A stretch of 64,000 nt of DNA from assembly GCA_013398295.1 (NCBI GenBank), contig VZSF01008493.1:832623-896622 (forward strand), read 5' to 3'. A program made the position numbers and the translations under genes. The first letter of the stretch is position 1; each line of letters opens with the position of its first letter. Below, one piece after another: positions 15,117-27,300 of the stretch. The notes under the pieces are model-generated. The model worked only from the letters and a program-made list of their open reading frames with translations. It was not told the DNA's origin and did no database searches. The stretch is from Chionis minor. Its lineage: Eukaryota > Chordata > Aves > Charadriiformes > Chionididae.

Positions 15117-15222
15117 ATCATAGAATCATTGAATAGTTTGGGTTGGAGGGGACCTTGAAGAATCAAGATCCAACCCCCTGCCTTGGGCAAGGACACCTCC
15201 CACTAGACCAAACTGCTCAAAG
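15117..15222 (-). mobile_element. CR1 LINE 3' fragment
   Basis: The + strand reads ATCATAGAATCATTGAATAG and then GTTTGGGTTGGAGGGGACCT, through CCTTGGGCAAGGACACCTCC. This is the reverse complement of the conserved CR1 3' end with its terminal octamer repeat. Only the last hundred bases survive, typical of a 5'-truncated insertion. The fragment is moderately diverged. Confidence 0.9.
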
Positions 15223-16149
15223 TCTCAATAGATACAATTTAAATTCATGGTTGTTTGTAGGCTCTTTGCTCTTGAGAGCAGCTTCTCTTGGAAGTGTTCT
15301 TGAAGTTTCAGTCCAAAAGGGGAAAGTGTGGAGGTATCTGTAGTCGCTGATCTGTGAATGACATTCCTGTGTGAGTAGTCGGTCCTTCAGGATTCAGTTC
15401 TTTTACTGTGATTGTTCTCAGCATCACCATTGCTCTTGCACTGCAGCAGCCAACTGGAGCCTCCACAGTCATTTTCTTGTGTTGGTCTTGGTTTTTTCTT
15501 TAATTATTCCTTCCTTAGGCTGAGAACAGCTGAGCCAGAATTAGCGAGGCTAAGCACCAGGACTCAGCAATGCTATCTGACCAGGCATTTTCTCATTGTG
15601 TAGGTGATGCTGCTAGGAAGCCATGTTCAAATATTTACTTCTGCCAGTTTTATCAGCAACCAGGTACTTTATTAAATTCTCCAATGGGGAGTAAATTGTG
15701 TCAGTTCCTGCACCAGTTTAACATCCAGTCCCAAAGACTCTTTCATTTCATCTATTTATGCATCTGTCAAGAGCAAGCCAAAAGTAAAAAGCTCAGAGTG
15801 AGAATAATGAAAGGAGGTTCAACCCCTCCAACAGCTTAACGCTGTGTTTATGTGATGCATGTATAAGCCTTCTCAAATATGCCAGAAGGAAAATCCATGC
15901 TCACTTCTAAACATTTTTATTTCTTTTTTAATGGGAAAGTATTGAGTGTGAGGATTATTTCAGTGGCTTTAAAGAATTCATGGTGGAATTTCTCAGCCTT
16001 AAGATTTCAGGTCCTGATGCTCAGGAGCACCATGAGGGTTTGCAGAGATGGGCTGCTGCAAGATTGATTTAGCTGGAGAATGAGGTCTTGGCATTCTCTG
16101 TCTGCCCAGAGAAAAGTGGCATGTGCAGTGTGAACCTTGGACAGTCTTC

Positions 16150-17217
16150 TGTGTTGGGTTTGTGTGGGCAAGGTTTTGGTAGCGGGGAGGCTCTATGAGA
16201 AGCTGGTAGAAGCTTCCCCCATGTCCAATAGAGCCAATGCCAGCTGGCTCCAAGAGTGTCCCACTGCTGGCCAAGGCCAAGCACATCGGCAATAGTGGCA
16301 GCACCTGTGGGATAACGTGTTTAAGAAGGTGGGGGGGGGGCCAAAGTGCAGGACAGCAACCAGGAGAGAGGAGTGAGAGAAACAACTCTGCAGACTCCAA
16401 GGTCAGTGAACAAAGAGGGGAGCAAGTGCTCCAGGTGCTGGAGCAGGGATTCCCCTGCAGCCTGTGGTGAAGACTGTGGTGAGGCAGGTTGTCCCTCTGC
16501 AGCCCATGGAGGTCCACAGCGGAGCAGATACCCACTTGCAGCCCATGGAGGATCCCATGCTGGAGCAGGTGGATGCCTGAAGGAGACTGTGATCCCATGG
16601 AGAGCCTGTGCTGGAGCAGGCTCCGGGCAGGACTTGTGATCCCATGTGGCACGTGTGCTGGAGCAGTCTGTTCCTGGAGGACTGCACCCCGTGGAAGGGA
16701 CCCATGCTGGAGCAGTGCATGAAGGACTGCACCGTGCGGAAGGACTAATGTTGGAGAAGTTTGTGGAGAAGTGTCTGCTGTGGGAGGGGCCCCACACTGC
16801 AGCAGGGGAAGAGTGTGAGGAGTCCTCCCCCTGAGGAGGACGGAGCGGCAGAGACAAGGTGTGATGAACTGACCACAACCCCTATTCTCCATCCCCCTAT
16901 GCCGCTCAGGGCAGACGTAGAGAAAATCGGGAGTGAAGTTGAGCCTGGGAAGAAAGGAGAGGTGGGGGGAAGGTGTTTTTAAGATTTTGGTTTTATTTCT
17001 TGTTAGCCTACTCTGATTTGATTGGTAGTAAATTAAATGAATTTTCTCCAAGTTGAGTCTGTTTTGCCCATGATGGTTATTGCTGAGTGATCTCTCCTTG
17101 CCCTTACCTTGATTCACAGCCCTTTGTTGTGTTTTCTCTCCTGTGTCCGGGTGAGGAGGGGAGTGACAACGCAGCTTTGGTGGTCACCTGGTATCCAGCC
17201 AGAGTCAACCCATCACA
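16150..17217 (-). mobile_element. Solo LTR of an endogenous retrovirus (antisense to KCNIP1)
   Basis: Read on the minus strand, the element begins TGTGATGGGTTGACTCTGGC, continues with the gagged GGATACCAGGTGACCACCAA segment, and ends ...CCAACACA, so the ends are TG...CA. The interior (about 16430-16780) is a run of diverged modules with GGAGCAG and CCCATG motifs about 50 bases apart on the + strand. I recognise the organisation as an LTR family common in many bird genomes, probably ERVL-like; I cannot give a database name. No gag, pol or env flanks it, so it is a solo LTR. I could not find matching target-site duplications with these ends, so the exact borders may be off by several bases. On the minus strand it contains AATAAA (+ strand TTTATT at 16992-16997). 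The 372-codon minus-strand frame over it comes from the modular repeat and is not a gene. Confidence 0.8.
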
Positions 17218-17904
17218 TACGCTGCTTTTCCTGTAATCCCCTCTAGAGAAACACACGGCACTGGGAATTGCTGTTTTGGTGCGTACTTGATCCTAGTGTC
17301 CATTGGGGGCATATAGATGCACCAGCTGTGGGACAAAATGCACTGGGTGCTAGGTGAGAGGAAACCAGGTGGGCTCACTGGTGCTCCTGGGCAGCAGCAG
17401 GTGAGATGCTGTAGAACTGGTGGTGTGGTGAGAGGATGTTTAGGAAGGTTTGGGCAGCTGGAGGCACAAGCTATGTGGAAATGATGGGATGGACTGAGGG
17501 CAGGAGCTGCCCAGGCTGGAGGTAGCACCAAGGAGCCGCAGGTGGTACCAAAACTCATGTGCCTTTTGCAAGTTATTGTAGATCATATTGTTTCGCCAGT
17601 TCTCCAATAAAAAGAAGCCGATGCCATGAGAAGCCATATATGTATCTTAAAACAATTATTTATTTATGTTACTTAATTTGCTAATGAAATTTTCTCCCAG
17701 GGCACATAAGGATAGTACAAAATGACCATGGTGCAAGTGAAGTTACTGCAAAGAGCACCAGATAGAGTCTTCCAGACCACCTGAGACGACTTGAGCTATT
17801 TCTAATAACTTCTTTATTTTTACAGGCTGTCAAAGAGCTAAGCTGTGGAGAGGAAGCAGAAGGCTGCAGGCCCCTCTTGTTGCCCCTTGGCAGCTTCAAA
17901 AATC

Positions 17905-18001
17905 GCATGCAAACTCCTCCTTACCCGCATCAGAGTTGTTAGGATGACTGCTGTCTTGCTGTGTGCATGGATGCTTGCATGGGTGCATGACTGTGTGCAT
18001 G
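17905..18001 (+). promoter_or_regulatory. Cluster of RBFOX-type (T)GCATG motifs upstream of cassette exon
   Basis: TGCATG occurs at 17964-17969, 17976-17981, 17984-17989 and 17996-18001, with a further GCATG at 17905-17909. This is four hexamers within 38 bases, about 270 bases before the 33-nt cassette exon. UGCAUG in RNA is the binding site of RBFOX proteins, which control neuronal exons; sites upstream usually promote skipping (established knowledge). Function here is inferred. The motifs sit in a partly repetitive GTGCATG run, which may have created them by slippage. Confidence 0.5.
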
Positions 18002-18268
18002 CTTCCCTTCACATGCTGCCCCGAGTTTCATGGTCATGCAGGGGACAGCAAGCTCTGACTTCCTTTCCTGCCACTTGGGGTAAGGAAAGAGGCAATTCAG
18101 AAAAAAAATCATGTAAAATACAACCGGAAACATACCTCCTGTCACTGGGAAAGGGGACCTTGTGGCACTTGCAGAACACATCCAATGTCACCTTAAAATT
18201 AACAAAAGACAAGGCTGTGTATGGCTGTCACTTTGTTTTTGTTAATTTTTTTTCTTACTTTTTCCTAG

Positions 18269-18301
18269 ACCCTGCCCGATGGTTTTACGTGTATCAGAGA
18301 G
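18269..18301 (+). CDS. KCNIP1: KCNIP1 alternative 33-nt cassette exon (aromatic insert)
   Basis: This 33-nt exon is bounded by a pyrimidine-rich acceptor ending in TTTCCTAG and a donor GTAAAA. With split codons at both ends it adds 11 residues, reading [11 protein letters not shown] before the next exon's D-K-I-E-D. The mammalian KCNIP1 long isoform has, from memory, D-I-A-W-W-Y-Y-Q-Y-Q-R at the same place, with the same 33-nt length and phase. Shared positions are the A, one W, two Y and the terminal Q-R. The insert is aromatic-rich and, in mammals, distinguishes the KChIP1b type isoform, which alters recovery of Kv4 channels from inactivation. Here one Trp is replaced by Arg and Ile by Pro. 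It is skippable without a frame change. I am confident from length, phase, position and splice sites; use in transcripts is not shown. Confidence 0.85.
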
Positions 18302-21300
18302 GTAAAATTTAAACCAGTTTGACTCGATCAGTCATATAATTTTTGTAGCAAAAGTTTTCTTAAGCCAGGAAAAGGGTTCCCCCTGGCTGAGTTTGTCCTC
18401 ACTTTCCATGCTGGCAGCAAACAAAATTAAAGGTGCTTGAAAATTGCCCGGTCGCTGGGTAAGGCTGCAGCCTGGGGAACAGCCGAGTCCCCTCTGATGA
18501 TGGCAGTCACGGCTTTTACTTACCCTCCACGTCCTTCTGTGTGCAGTGCTCTGTCGCGTGACGTGCTAAGTGAACTACTTTGCAATTGAGCTACTCTCAG
18601 CGTAAAGTTTTGAGGTGGCATTAGTAGGAATTTTCTGAAAATCATAGGAGGGAAGTGATTTTCTAACCTTTCTAGTGAGCTTTTTTTTTTTTTTTGCGAA
18701 TTCACCTTTGAACAGCTGCTTGGAGGAAAGCACTTGTCCCAAAAGCACATTTTCTGCAGCATCCCCATGGAAAAGCAGCAAAGCACCCAGCCAGCTTTCG
18801 GTGATTTTTTTGTTTTCACTTGCTTTGACAAGTTGCTTCCCTTTTAAGTGTTGCTGCAGGCAGGTGGGAATGTGCAAGGAAAACTGAAAAGGAAGTGCTG
18901 TCCCAGGTAAGGTCTGGTGCACTGGAAGGGACACCCTGCTGTCTGCCAGCCTGGGAATGGCCACAGCAAAGCTATTTCTGATGATGAGTAGAGTTAATAT
19001 GGTGTCTGCAGAAACAATTAAAGTTAAATTTGACATTGTGTAGTTCATGTTCAGATCATTGTCCCTGATCTTAGTTGTGTGCCAGAAAGCCGTTTTGGAG
19101 GTACCTGTGGTTTCTGACTATTTCTGCATCTCCTTTTTCACAGTATAACTTTGTTTTAGCTTCACTATGTACAATAGTGGAGCTAATTAAAGGAGTATGG
19201 CAGCAGAGGAAAGTTATTTATGCATGGCACTTTGCATAAATCATTGCAACAATTAGCTAAGAAATCTTAATTTTTTTTTCTTTTACTAAATCTAAACTTT
19301 TGTACAGTGTTGGGTTATCATGTAACTTTCCTCTGCAGCTGATGGTATTGCAGGCTCACGCAGGCAGAACAACCTTGCTAAGCCTGACTTAATGTAATCT
19401 GTAATGAATTCAATGGTGCTGATTTAGTGGTGAAAATGGACTGGAAGCGGTCAAAAAATCACTTCGGGATAAGGGAGTGGATAGAAAGACATCTGTTCCT
19501 TTTTGGTTTTTTGGCTGGAAAGTCCCTTTGGTTTGGAAATTGATGTCTCCAGGCAATATTAATAATAATAATAATAATAAAGGACTGTTCAAGTTTTTAA
19601 TTAAATGTGTTTAATATTTGATATTTCAGCAGGTAGCTTAGTGCCTCTTTTTTTTTTTCTTTTGGTTTGCCATGAGCAGGTTTTACTTAACCTTTTTTTT
19701 TTTTGGATCCATAGATGTGCAGATACATGTTTTTAAGTTCTAAGCTGTCATTGTGGAACATCAGCAGGAACTAGCCCACAGCAGCCTTGTTATCTGCGGT
19801 GCTGGTCTTGTTGATTTCTAAGTATTTGCCAGATGGGGTCGCTTAAAGGCTAATCCTTAGATTCTTGTCTTGGTGGAAGCATACGGAACTGCACAGAAAT
19901 ATTTTCACTCTTCCAGATAGTGGATCTGTACTTGATGGCTGCCTTTGCCCCAGGGATCTAGAACTACAGACCTCCAAGGACTTCACAAAAGCGAGATTTC
20001 CTACAGCTCCCCTTCATGCCAACGGGGGGAAGCCAATGTGCGGGGTCTGCATCGGTGCTACCGCTCTCGCCTGACTCCCCTTCCCACAAGTTTCTGCCAT
20101 GATGAGCAGTTATGGACTCGGGCCTTTAGTTATTTCTCTTCATGAAATTTTCAAATATTTGCAGTTGGCTTCCCACAGGCAGGATCTATTTCCTGTGAGA
20201 TCTGGCCAAGCAAGTATTCTGTCTGGAGATTAATTTCAAAGATGTCAGGGATAAACTAGAGTTAATTTTTTCTTCAGGTCCTTGCTCCTAAAACACAGCT
20301 AATGTTTTTTTAATAAAAATAAGATGCAGCCTAATAATTCTTGCATATAATTTAATCCCCTTCTGCTGTATTTGTAAAATTACCCATTTCATCTAATACT
20401 TGTCAGTTTTACAATTAACACTGGGCACATTAGCTGTATTTTACGTCTTTGGTTTTATTCTTTAACAAAAAGTAAATTTATTATAAGCAACATGTTTTCA
20501 AAATCCTCCCGTTAGCCATAGAGCCTGACATTACGCAGTTTCACCTTGCAGCCTTTGGAAGCAGGGGAGACAGGGTCATCTGCATTTTTATTGAATCATC
20601 ATTTACGCCCTCCCTATAAACTGTGTTTTAGGCCTTGGGTTGTCCTTGGCCAACCCTAACGATGTAATGAGACATCATTATTGCTTGTTTGCCAGGCATG
20701 TGGGTTGGAGGGCTGGAAATGCTGCAGTGGGAAGGGTGTTTGTTCCTTGTGTTTCAGGAGTGAGTTTGGCCCAGCCAAACCACCCCTGTGCATTTGTGCA
20801 AGGTGTGGCCATTGCAGAGGCAGCTGCCACCGAGGGGAAGGACGGGCAGGTTCATAGCTTTGGGCCCAATGGCTGTTCAAATCCAGAGCCAAGAAAGCAG
20901 CTGGTAAATAACACGCAGTCGTTTCTTATTTTATAGTACAGGAATACAGCTTTGGCATTGTCTGTGACCGATTTAATCTGCTCTGCTGATGAGGAAAGGA
21001 TTGTTGGGTCTGAAGACTATTGATTAGGCGGTTTTGGATGGAAATAGGTTGCCGAAGGGAAGATGTGCTGTCAGCAGAGGAGTTTAGGACTCGGCTTTTG
21101 CGCTGAGAGGGACACATCTGCCCTCTGCTGATAGTGCTGGCAAGTTACTGACTGGGTCTCGAATAGGCATTGCGCCTGTAGGAGCTGGTTTTAGGTAGTG
21201 CCTCAGGTCGTTTAGCTGTTTCGGATGTACATCACATTACCTGCATATTTTAAGATAAATTGACAGTGGAACAATGTTTTCCATAACGTGGCAGATAAAT

Positions 21301-24300
21301 GTGCCTGTGTCCAATGGAATGGAAAGATCTGGAAAAGTGAAATATTGGAGTAGGTCTTTTCCCTTCAAAAATCAATAGATTTCTTGTTTTTACCATGGGT
21401 AAGTGAAGGACTGAGTCCCTCTGTCGAGTTCTGTGATGGAGAGCAGTAGTCAGCTGTGGTTGAAAATCTGTTTTCCTCAACGACGAAACAATTTTGTCTG
21501 TAGGCATGCAGATGTACAAGACAGTTTTTACATAAATAGGCTTAAATTACTCCAGTTTATCGCTTTGAGAAATGCAAGGTCTGTTCAGCAAAGTTTACAG
21601 CAGTGAAACACAGGGCCATTTGCAGGCAGTCTAAGTATGGAAATGTTCAAATTGTAAAGATAACAAAAGGTATAATTAGAACAAATAGGAAAGGATGTAG
21701 AAACCAAGCTTCTTTAAGTAATTTCCAAAGTGTATTCAGTTAAAATATTGATCTACTTTAATGAAAATGCATTCTCTGCTCTTGAGCGAGCAGCAGAAAA
21801 ATGAAATACAATATCTTTCATTAGCAACAATCCATAAAATATGCATGTGTGTGCAAGTATGTCAGGATTGGTTTTCTTTGTAAAGTGCAGCCACTGTTTA
21901 TTTTGTTTGATATACAAAACGTGCCTATCCTATGGGATAAGCAAATACTGATATTTTCCAGAAAAAATGCAAAATTAAGTAGTTATAACCTGAACTTACT
22001 TTGGAGTAAGATTACCACAGGTGCTTCTACCAGATGCAGACTTTATACCCTGCTATTAAAGCTGCCATAAAAACATGGCAAATTTTAAAGCAGAAAGCGC
22101 TACTTCCCATTCCTTCAGTTTTAAACACGTTGCAAGAAAAACAGCTAAGCAAAGGCACAGACACTTTCTGCACTGACTAAGCAGTGCAGGTGATCTCAAG
22201 CCTAGGACGCAACTCGCTGCGGCTGTCTGCTGTGGAAGGGATTAATCCATGGATGATTTGAACAAGTGTTGAAGCTAAAAAAAAAAAAAAACCCAAACAA
22301 AAACAAACACACACCCACACACCCACCCACACCCCAAAAAAAAAAAAAACCAAACCCAAGACCCCAAAAAAAATAGCAAAGAATGAGTTATTATTTATCA
22401 ATACCTGCAAGCTAGAGAAAACTCCTGCTTTAGTTACTGAGTCCACTTAATTGGAAAGCACGGATACCCTTAAAATAAAAAAGTCGTGCTTTGAGATCCA
22501 TAATAATAAATTTGGGCCTATTTGCTAAGGTTAAGTTCTCGCTAACCAGCCGTATGGTAGCCAGGCCCTGCAGTGCGGGTATCTCCACCGAGCAGGGCTG
22601 GGCTTGGTTCCAGCTGGGAAGGGACGCTGTAAGAAACAGCTGTGTAGCATCTTTGCTGCGGCTGGTCCCGTGTGTCACCTGAGCTGGGCCGGTGACCACG
22701 CGCATCCCTTACAGTGTCTGCAGCCAGCCCTTCAATCTCTTGGTGCACTTGTAAATTGCAGAAGAAGAAAATTAACTTTAAACCACTGGCGTGCCTGTTT
22801 CCCACGCTCAAAAATCTCTCGGAGTGTTCAGCAAGCTGTAAACAAGGGAAAAATGAGGAAGAACATGGCATTAGATAAAATATCCTAACATGATGCTTTC
22901 CTAATAGAACTTTAAATTTGCATGTGTGCATCTATGGATATATGCTTTTGCTTGCACTCACCACTATAAAGTGAGCTTCACTTTAATAAAATTGCAGTGC
23001 TTATAAATGCAAGGGCTCATATTTCATACAGTGACATCCCTGAAGAGCTGGGAGGGACTGAGCCAGTGTGATAATGAAAATGTAAATAAGAGGAAATACA
23101 ATATACATGATAAAAGGCAAGGGCAGATGAAAAAGTGACAATCCCCTTTATTGCCACTTAGGTTACTGTGGTTAATTTATAGGGTGTCAGAGAAGTGAAG
23201 AAAGAGGTTTAAAAGCATTAATTTAAGAGAAAGCATTGAAAGGAAACAAATAATGACAAAAAAACTGGTGGGGGGTGGGTTATTGAGTGTGAAATGATTG
23301 ATTTGCACCGAAGAGCAGTTTGTGTCCTTTGGTCTCCAGCTCCAGGTCCTTCCCAGCTCCGTGCTGTGCCCACTGTGGGCATTTGCCAGGGAGGCAGGAG
23401 GGATGAACGGAGATGTTGCTGAAGGGAAATCTTTGAATGTGGCAAGGGAGGGAATATTTGATCTGTGAGGGCTATTAATGTGAAGTAGTTACTCCTAAAA
23501 AAAGTTTTCTCTTTTAAAACAGGTATTATCATGAAACACCATGGAAAATAGCTCTTTGTTGGCAAGTGATAGACAAAATGAACTAATAAGTCTTTCTTGT
23601 ATTTATTTTCTGCAGTGAGGCTCCAAGAAATGCCCAGGACTGCTGTGTTGCATTGGGCATGTTCCACTGAAGGAATGATTTCTATCAATTTTTAGAGCAT
23701 GTTTACTGGAAAATTGTTGGTCAGGTGTCATTTTGACTGCCCCCTTGGCCAGATCTAAAGCTTCACGAGTTTTTTCTAAGTTCAAAATATTTCCCTTGGG
23801 AAAGGAAGAGGAAGAAGAGGATAAAAGGATTAACCCACAGGGAACCATCAGATCTTCTTGAGAGGCAGAGATTAATGCTGGTTCTGGAACAGAGAACAGA
23901 AGGAAAAAATAGCGTGTCCTTTTGAAAGGAATGAATTTTTCATAATTTCCTTTCTGTAGTTTGTTATAAAGAAGAGAGGCACATTTCTCAGTATGGGAAA
24001 TAGAATCAAATCTGCAACAATAATCTGGCTTATTTTTAACGTAGCAATATCTGCCCAGTGGGACCAAAGCTCGTGCACTGATTGTTGGAAAAATCTGCTC
24101 TTGTAGGACAAGCTGAAGAAGATGAATTGCACTCTTTTGAAATAATGGCTCACTGAATGAGGCTAGTATTGTCTAAAGACAATATATCATTATTAAATTA
24201 CTGTGTTCACCAAGTAATATTTTATTCGAGAATATTTTGAAAAAATAATTCCGAGACCGTAATTTTGGGTCTGCTCATATAAAAGACATCTGGATAAGCT

Positions 24301-27300
24301 AAAGAACTAAGAGCTTTGAGCTGTAATTCTGAAGATTTTGTTTAAAGCTATTATGGAGCTGTAGAGCAAGTTTACCACGAGTGAGACCTTTTTCTGTAAT
24401 TACTCAGTTTTCAGAACACTAACACAAAGTGTTAGTAAGTGTTTTGGAAAACTGGTTGCTTAAGAAGTATGTGGCAAGTAAAATACCCATGAAGAAATTA
24501 GTCATATCAAAATGCGTTTGCAAAGAGTGTGACTTCGCAGCTGGATCTTTTCCTGCCTCTGTAGAAACCACGTGAAGAGCCCCATTGTAGGAACGTAAAT
24601 AAAACCAAGTATGAGAGTAATCCAACAGGTTGGCTTCCCTCATTAGCCTCACCACTTATGTGAGGTTGCAAAGATTATTTTTTTTCTCTCTGTTGAATTA
24701 TATTACAGGCTATAAATACTAGGCAGCCAGTATTTTACACTTATATTTTACATTGACTGAAATTCTAAGTATCTTTAGAGTGACTATCAGTAGGAAATGT
24801 CAGTGAAAATCTGGGTGTGTTTGACTGGTTCCAGAGCAGAGGATGACCCAGAGCCTGACTTGCTTATATACAGCACACCACAAAACGTATGGTTTCCTTT
24901 GGAAAAACAAAACCGCTGTCAAGGTCACGTGTAAACTGCGTATTGCATTGGGGGACAGCAGGGAAATGCAGGGGAAGGAGTCTGAGGCTACGTGCATTTT
25001 GTAAAGGGTTTTAGGTAACTTGCGGTTAGCCAAAGATTAACAAAAAGGTATTTCCTATACAATGTATGGATTAGTGATGAGTCTCCCTAACCTGGCTCCC
25101 TTCTAAATGGATTTCCTCTCCTTTTTTCAACCACTCATTCCCCTTCCCTCATTTTAAGGAATTTTTTCCCCACTTTGTTCTCTCTCTACAGCTCCTTCTG
25201 CAGTCCTTCATTTTGTGGCATGTGTTCTCTTTCAAAGAAAATGGCTTTTCCCCTCTTTATTTAATATTATCTGTTCTTTTTTCTGTAGCAGACATCCTTT
25301 TTCATCTCCTTTCCTCTAATAGGAGCTATAATTTCTAGCTGGGATACTTCCCTTCTGTCCCATGCTATTACAGTCTCTTACCTTTATTCCCTTGCTGTGC
25401 GAGGGACCTTCAGAACAATATTTAGGCATGTATTTTCATTACTCAAGCACGACAAATGCTGACTGAAACTCTAGACGCAGAGGATTAGGAGGATGGCTCA
25501 TCCGGAATTCACCAATATTTCAAACTGATTTCTTAGTACTGAAACAATGAACCAACATTAATTAACCATTATCACTCACTTATGTGTGTTCTCCCTTAAT
25601 AACCGTCGTGTATATATCTACCTATCTATATATATATCTCTACAGAAATAATTAACTTATGAAAAACTTACTTATTCTAGTCTGTTCTTTTTCTGAGCCA
25701 GTCTGCTCTGAATTCATGCCTTTATTCAGAGTGGCTCCGTTTTCTTGCACACTTCGTGTGAAATCCTTGCCTTTCATCAGGAATTACCGTATTATACACA
25801 AGACCAGTAACCTAAAACAGTTTTACAGAGGAAAACTTGTGTGGTTTTGGTACTAAGGAGAGTGTTAGCTTTCACGCCAAGCAACTTTTGGATGTAGATG
25901 GGATGTTCTCGTCATTTGAAACTTGCACCTGGTCCTTGAAGTGTAAAGAATCTTAAATTGATGTACACTGTGTGTCTGTATATATTTGGGCATTACCAAA
26001 ACTGCTGGGGAAATGGGCTTGACAGGTAAAAACATGCATCAAAAAAGAGGTAAGATTACAGTAATACAGAATGTGATATGTCTCAAGCATTTTTCTTCTT
26101 TGTGGGAGAATGATCACTTGAACATAATGCACATAAGTGTTTTTTACTGCTTATCTGTCTCCCCAAAAAGTCCATGCAAACGCAGGCTGGATTTATTCCT
26201 GATTCAGCAACTGTGGGCATCATTTGAATTTCTCTTAGGATTAAAGTGACCTTTAGTGCCTCTGTAGCAGGCTTTTTGGTTAGCACGCTGAAAAGTTTCC
26301 CTCGCTGTTTACCCTTAGTGTAATGGGGTTGTCTAATATGCTTAAGCATGCCTGCTCTGTGTTTGCACAGCTTTTTTAAAGCTAGTTCTTTGAAAGGCCT
26401 GTTCCTCCATGCTGCTTCAGTATTTAGATAAGAAATATCTGGTGTTGCCTTTCAGAGCAACATTTCCCCTGCCTGCCCTTTTGTTCTCACTGCCAGTTTT
26501 GGCTTTGTGAATGGAGGTGCTAATTGGCAGCCCAGTAAGAAATGTGAGCTGTTGCTTTATTCATATGGCTTTTGTTTTGCTTTCAAGAGTTTGAAAGCAG
26601 TTATACAGATCAGTTCTGATGATGGTTTCTTTTTTCTCTACTGCTTTTGAAACAAAGTCTGTCCTACCCATCATGTTAACGAAGCAAAGGGAACAACCAA
26701 AAGAAATATTTTCCTGTCTTCTCTTTCAGATAAAATTGAAGATGAATTAGAAATGACTACGGTGTGCCATAGACCGGAAGGACTGGAACAACTTGAAGCA
26801 CAAACCAATTTCACTAAAAGGGAACTTCAAGTGCTTTACAGAGGATTTAAAAATGTAAGAGCAATACAGTAGTGAACCAAGTCTAGTATCTATGTCCCCA
26901 CTAGCCTCAACTGCTCAGCTGCGTTTTGTATCATTCCCCTGATAAACATTAAGTTTTGTGCTAGATCTCCCTTACCATGGCAAAATGAGCACAATCTGCC
27001 TCTCCATCTAATATTTATGACACTGTAATCTGCCTAAAACTGGGCTTGGATGAACATTTAGCACCTAGTATTGTCATTAAATTTGTTCCCCAAATGTCAG
27101 TAAGCACAGGGCAATTTCCTTAACTGTGCCTGTACTTCAAGATCGTTTTTATGGTTATCTATTTAATTTTTGCTGTCAGTTCCTCGTGTTCAAGCATGAG
27201 TAGTACTGTTTGCTTGTGATTAGCTGCCCAGGATGGGGTTGTTTTTCTTTCTCTAGCTGGAGAAATCTTGCTCTTGTAGTAGGATGTTTTTGGAGTGCGT

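Larger units (their letters stand above)
1..18268 (+). other. KCNIP1 intron upstream of the cassette exon (partial)
   Basis: I see no exon here. I looked for the known mammalian first-exon peptides (starting MGAVMG or MSGCSK) followed by a donor and for KCNMB1, which sits inside KCNIP1 in mammals, and found neither. Contents are AT-rich unique sequence, a G-rich patch at 1.87 kb, a GC-rich patch at 2.65-3.0 kb, short TA and CA repeats (5770-5787, 7497-7512), a long inverted repeat at 14.1 kb, a CR1 fragment, a solo LTR and a TGCATG cluster. The many short open frames show no family resemblance. Confidence 0.75.
18302..26729 (+). other. KCNIP1 intron between cassette exon and first common exon
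   Basis: An 8.4-kb intron. It holds poly(T) tracts near 18.68 and 19.65 kb, a TAA microsatellite at 19.56 kb, and a low-complexity A/C-rich tract at 22.28-22.38 kb with a minus-strand G-quadruplex motif. It also has a small TA/CTAT repeat at 25.61-25.64 kb. No additional exon is recognised. Confidence 0.8.

Noticed and set aside
15999..17117. A 372-codon minus-strand open frame, the longest in the window
   Set aside because: It lies over the solo LTR. Length comes from its modular repeat and GC-rich composition, with overlapping long frames in all directions and no protein family features.
1..18268. KCNIP1 first exon and nested KCNMB1, expected from mammalian gene structure
   Set aside because: No sequence resembling either known first-exon peptide with a donor, and no KCNMB1 exon on the minus strand, was found. 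They are presumably upstream of the window.
22177..22446. An 89-codon minus-strand frame rich in Phe, Gly and Val
   Set aside because: Translation of the A/C low-complexity tract only.
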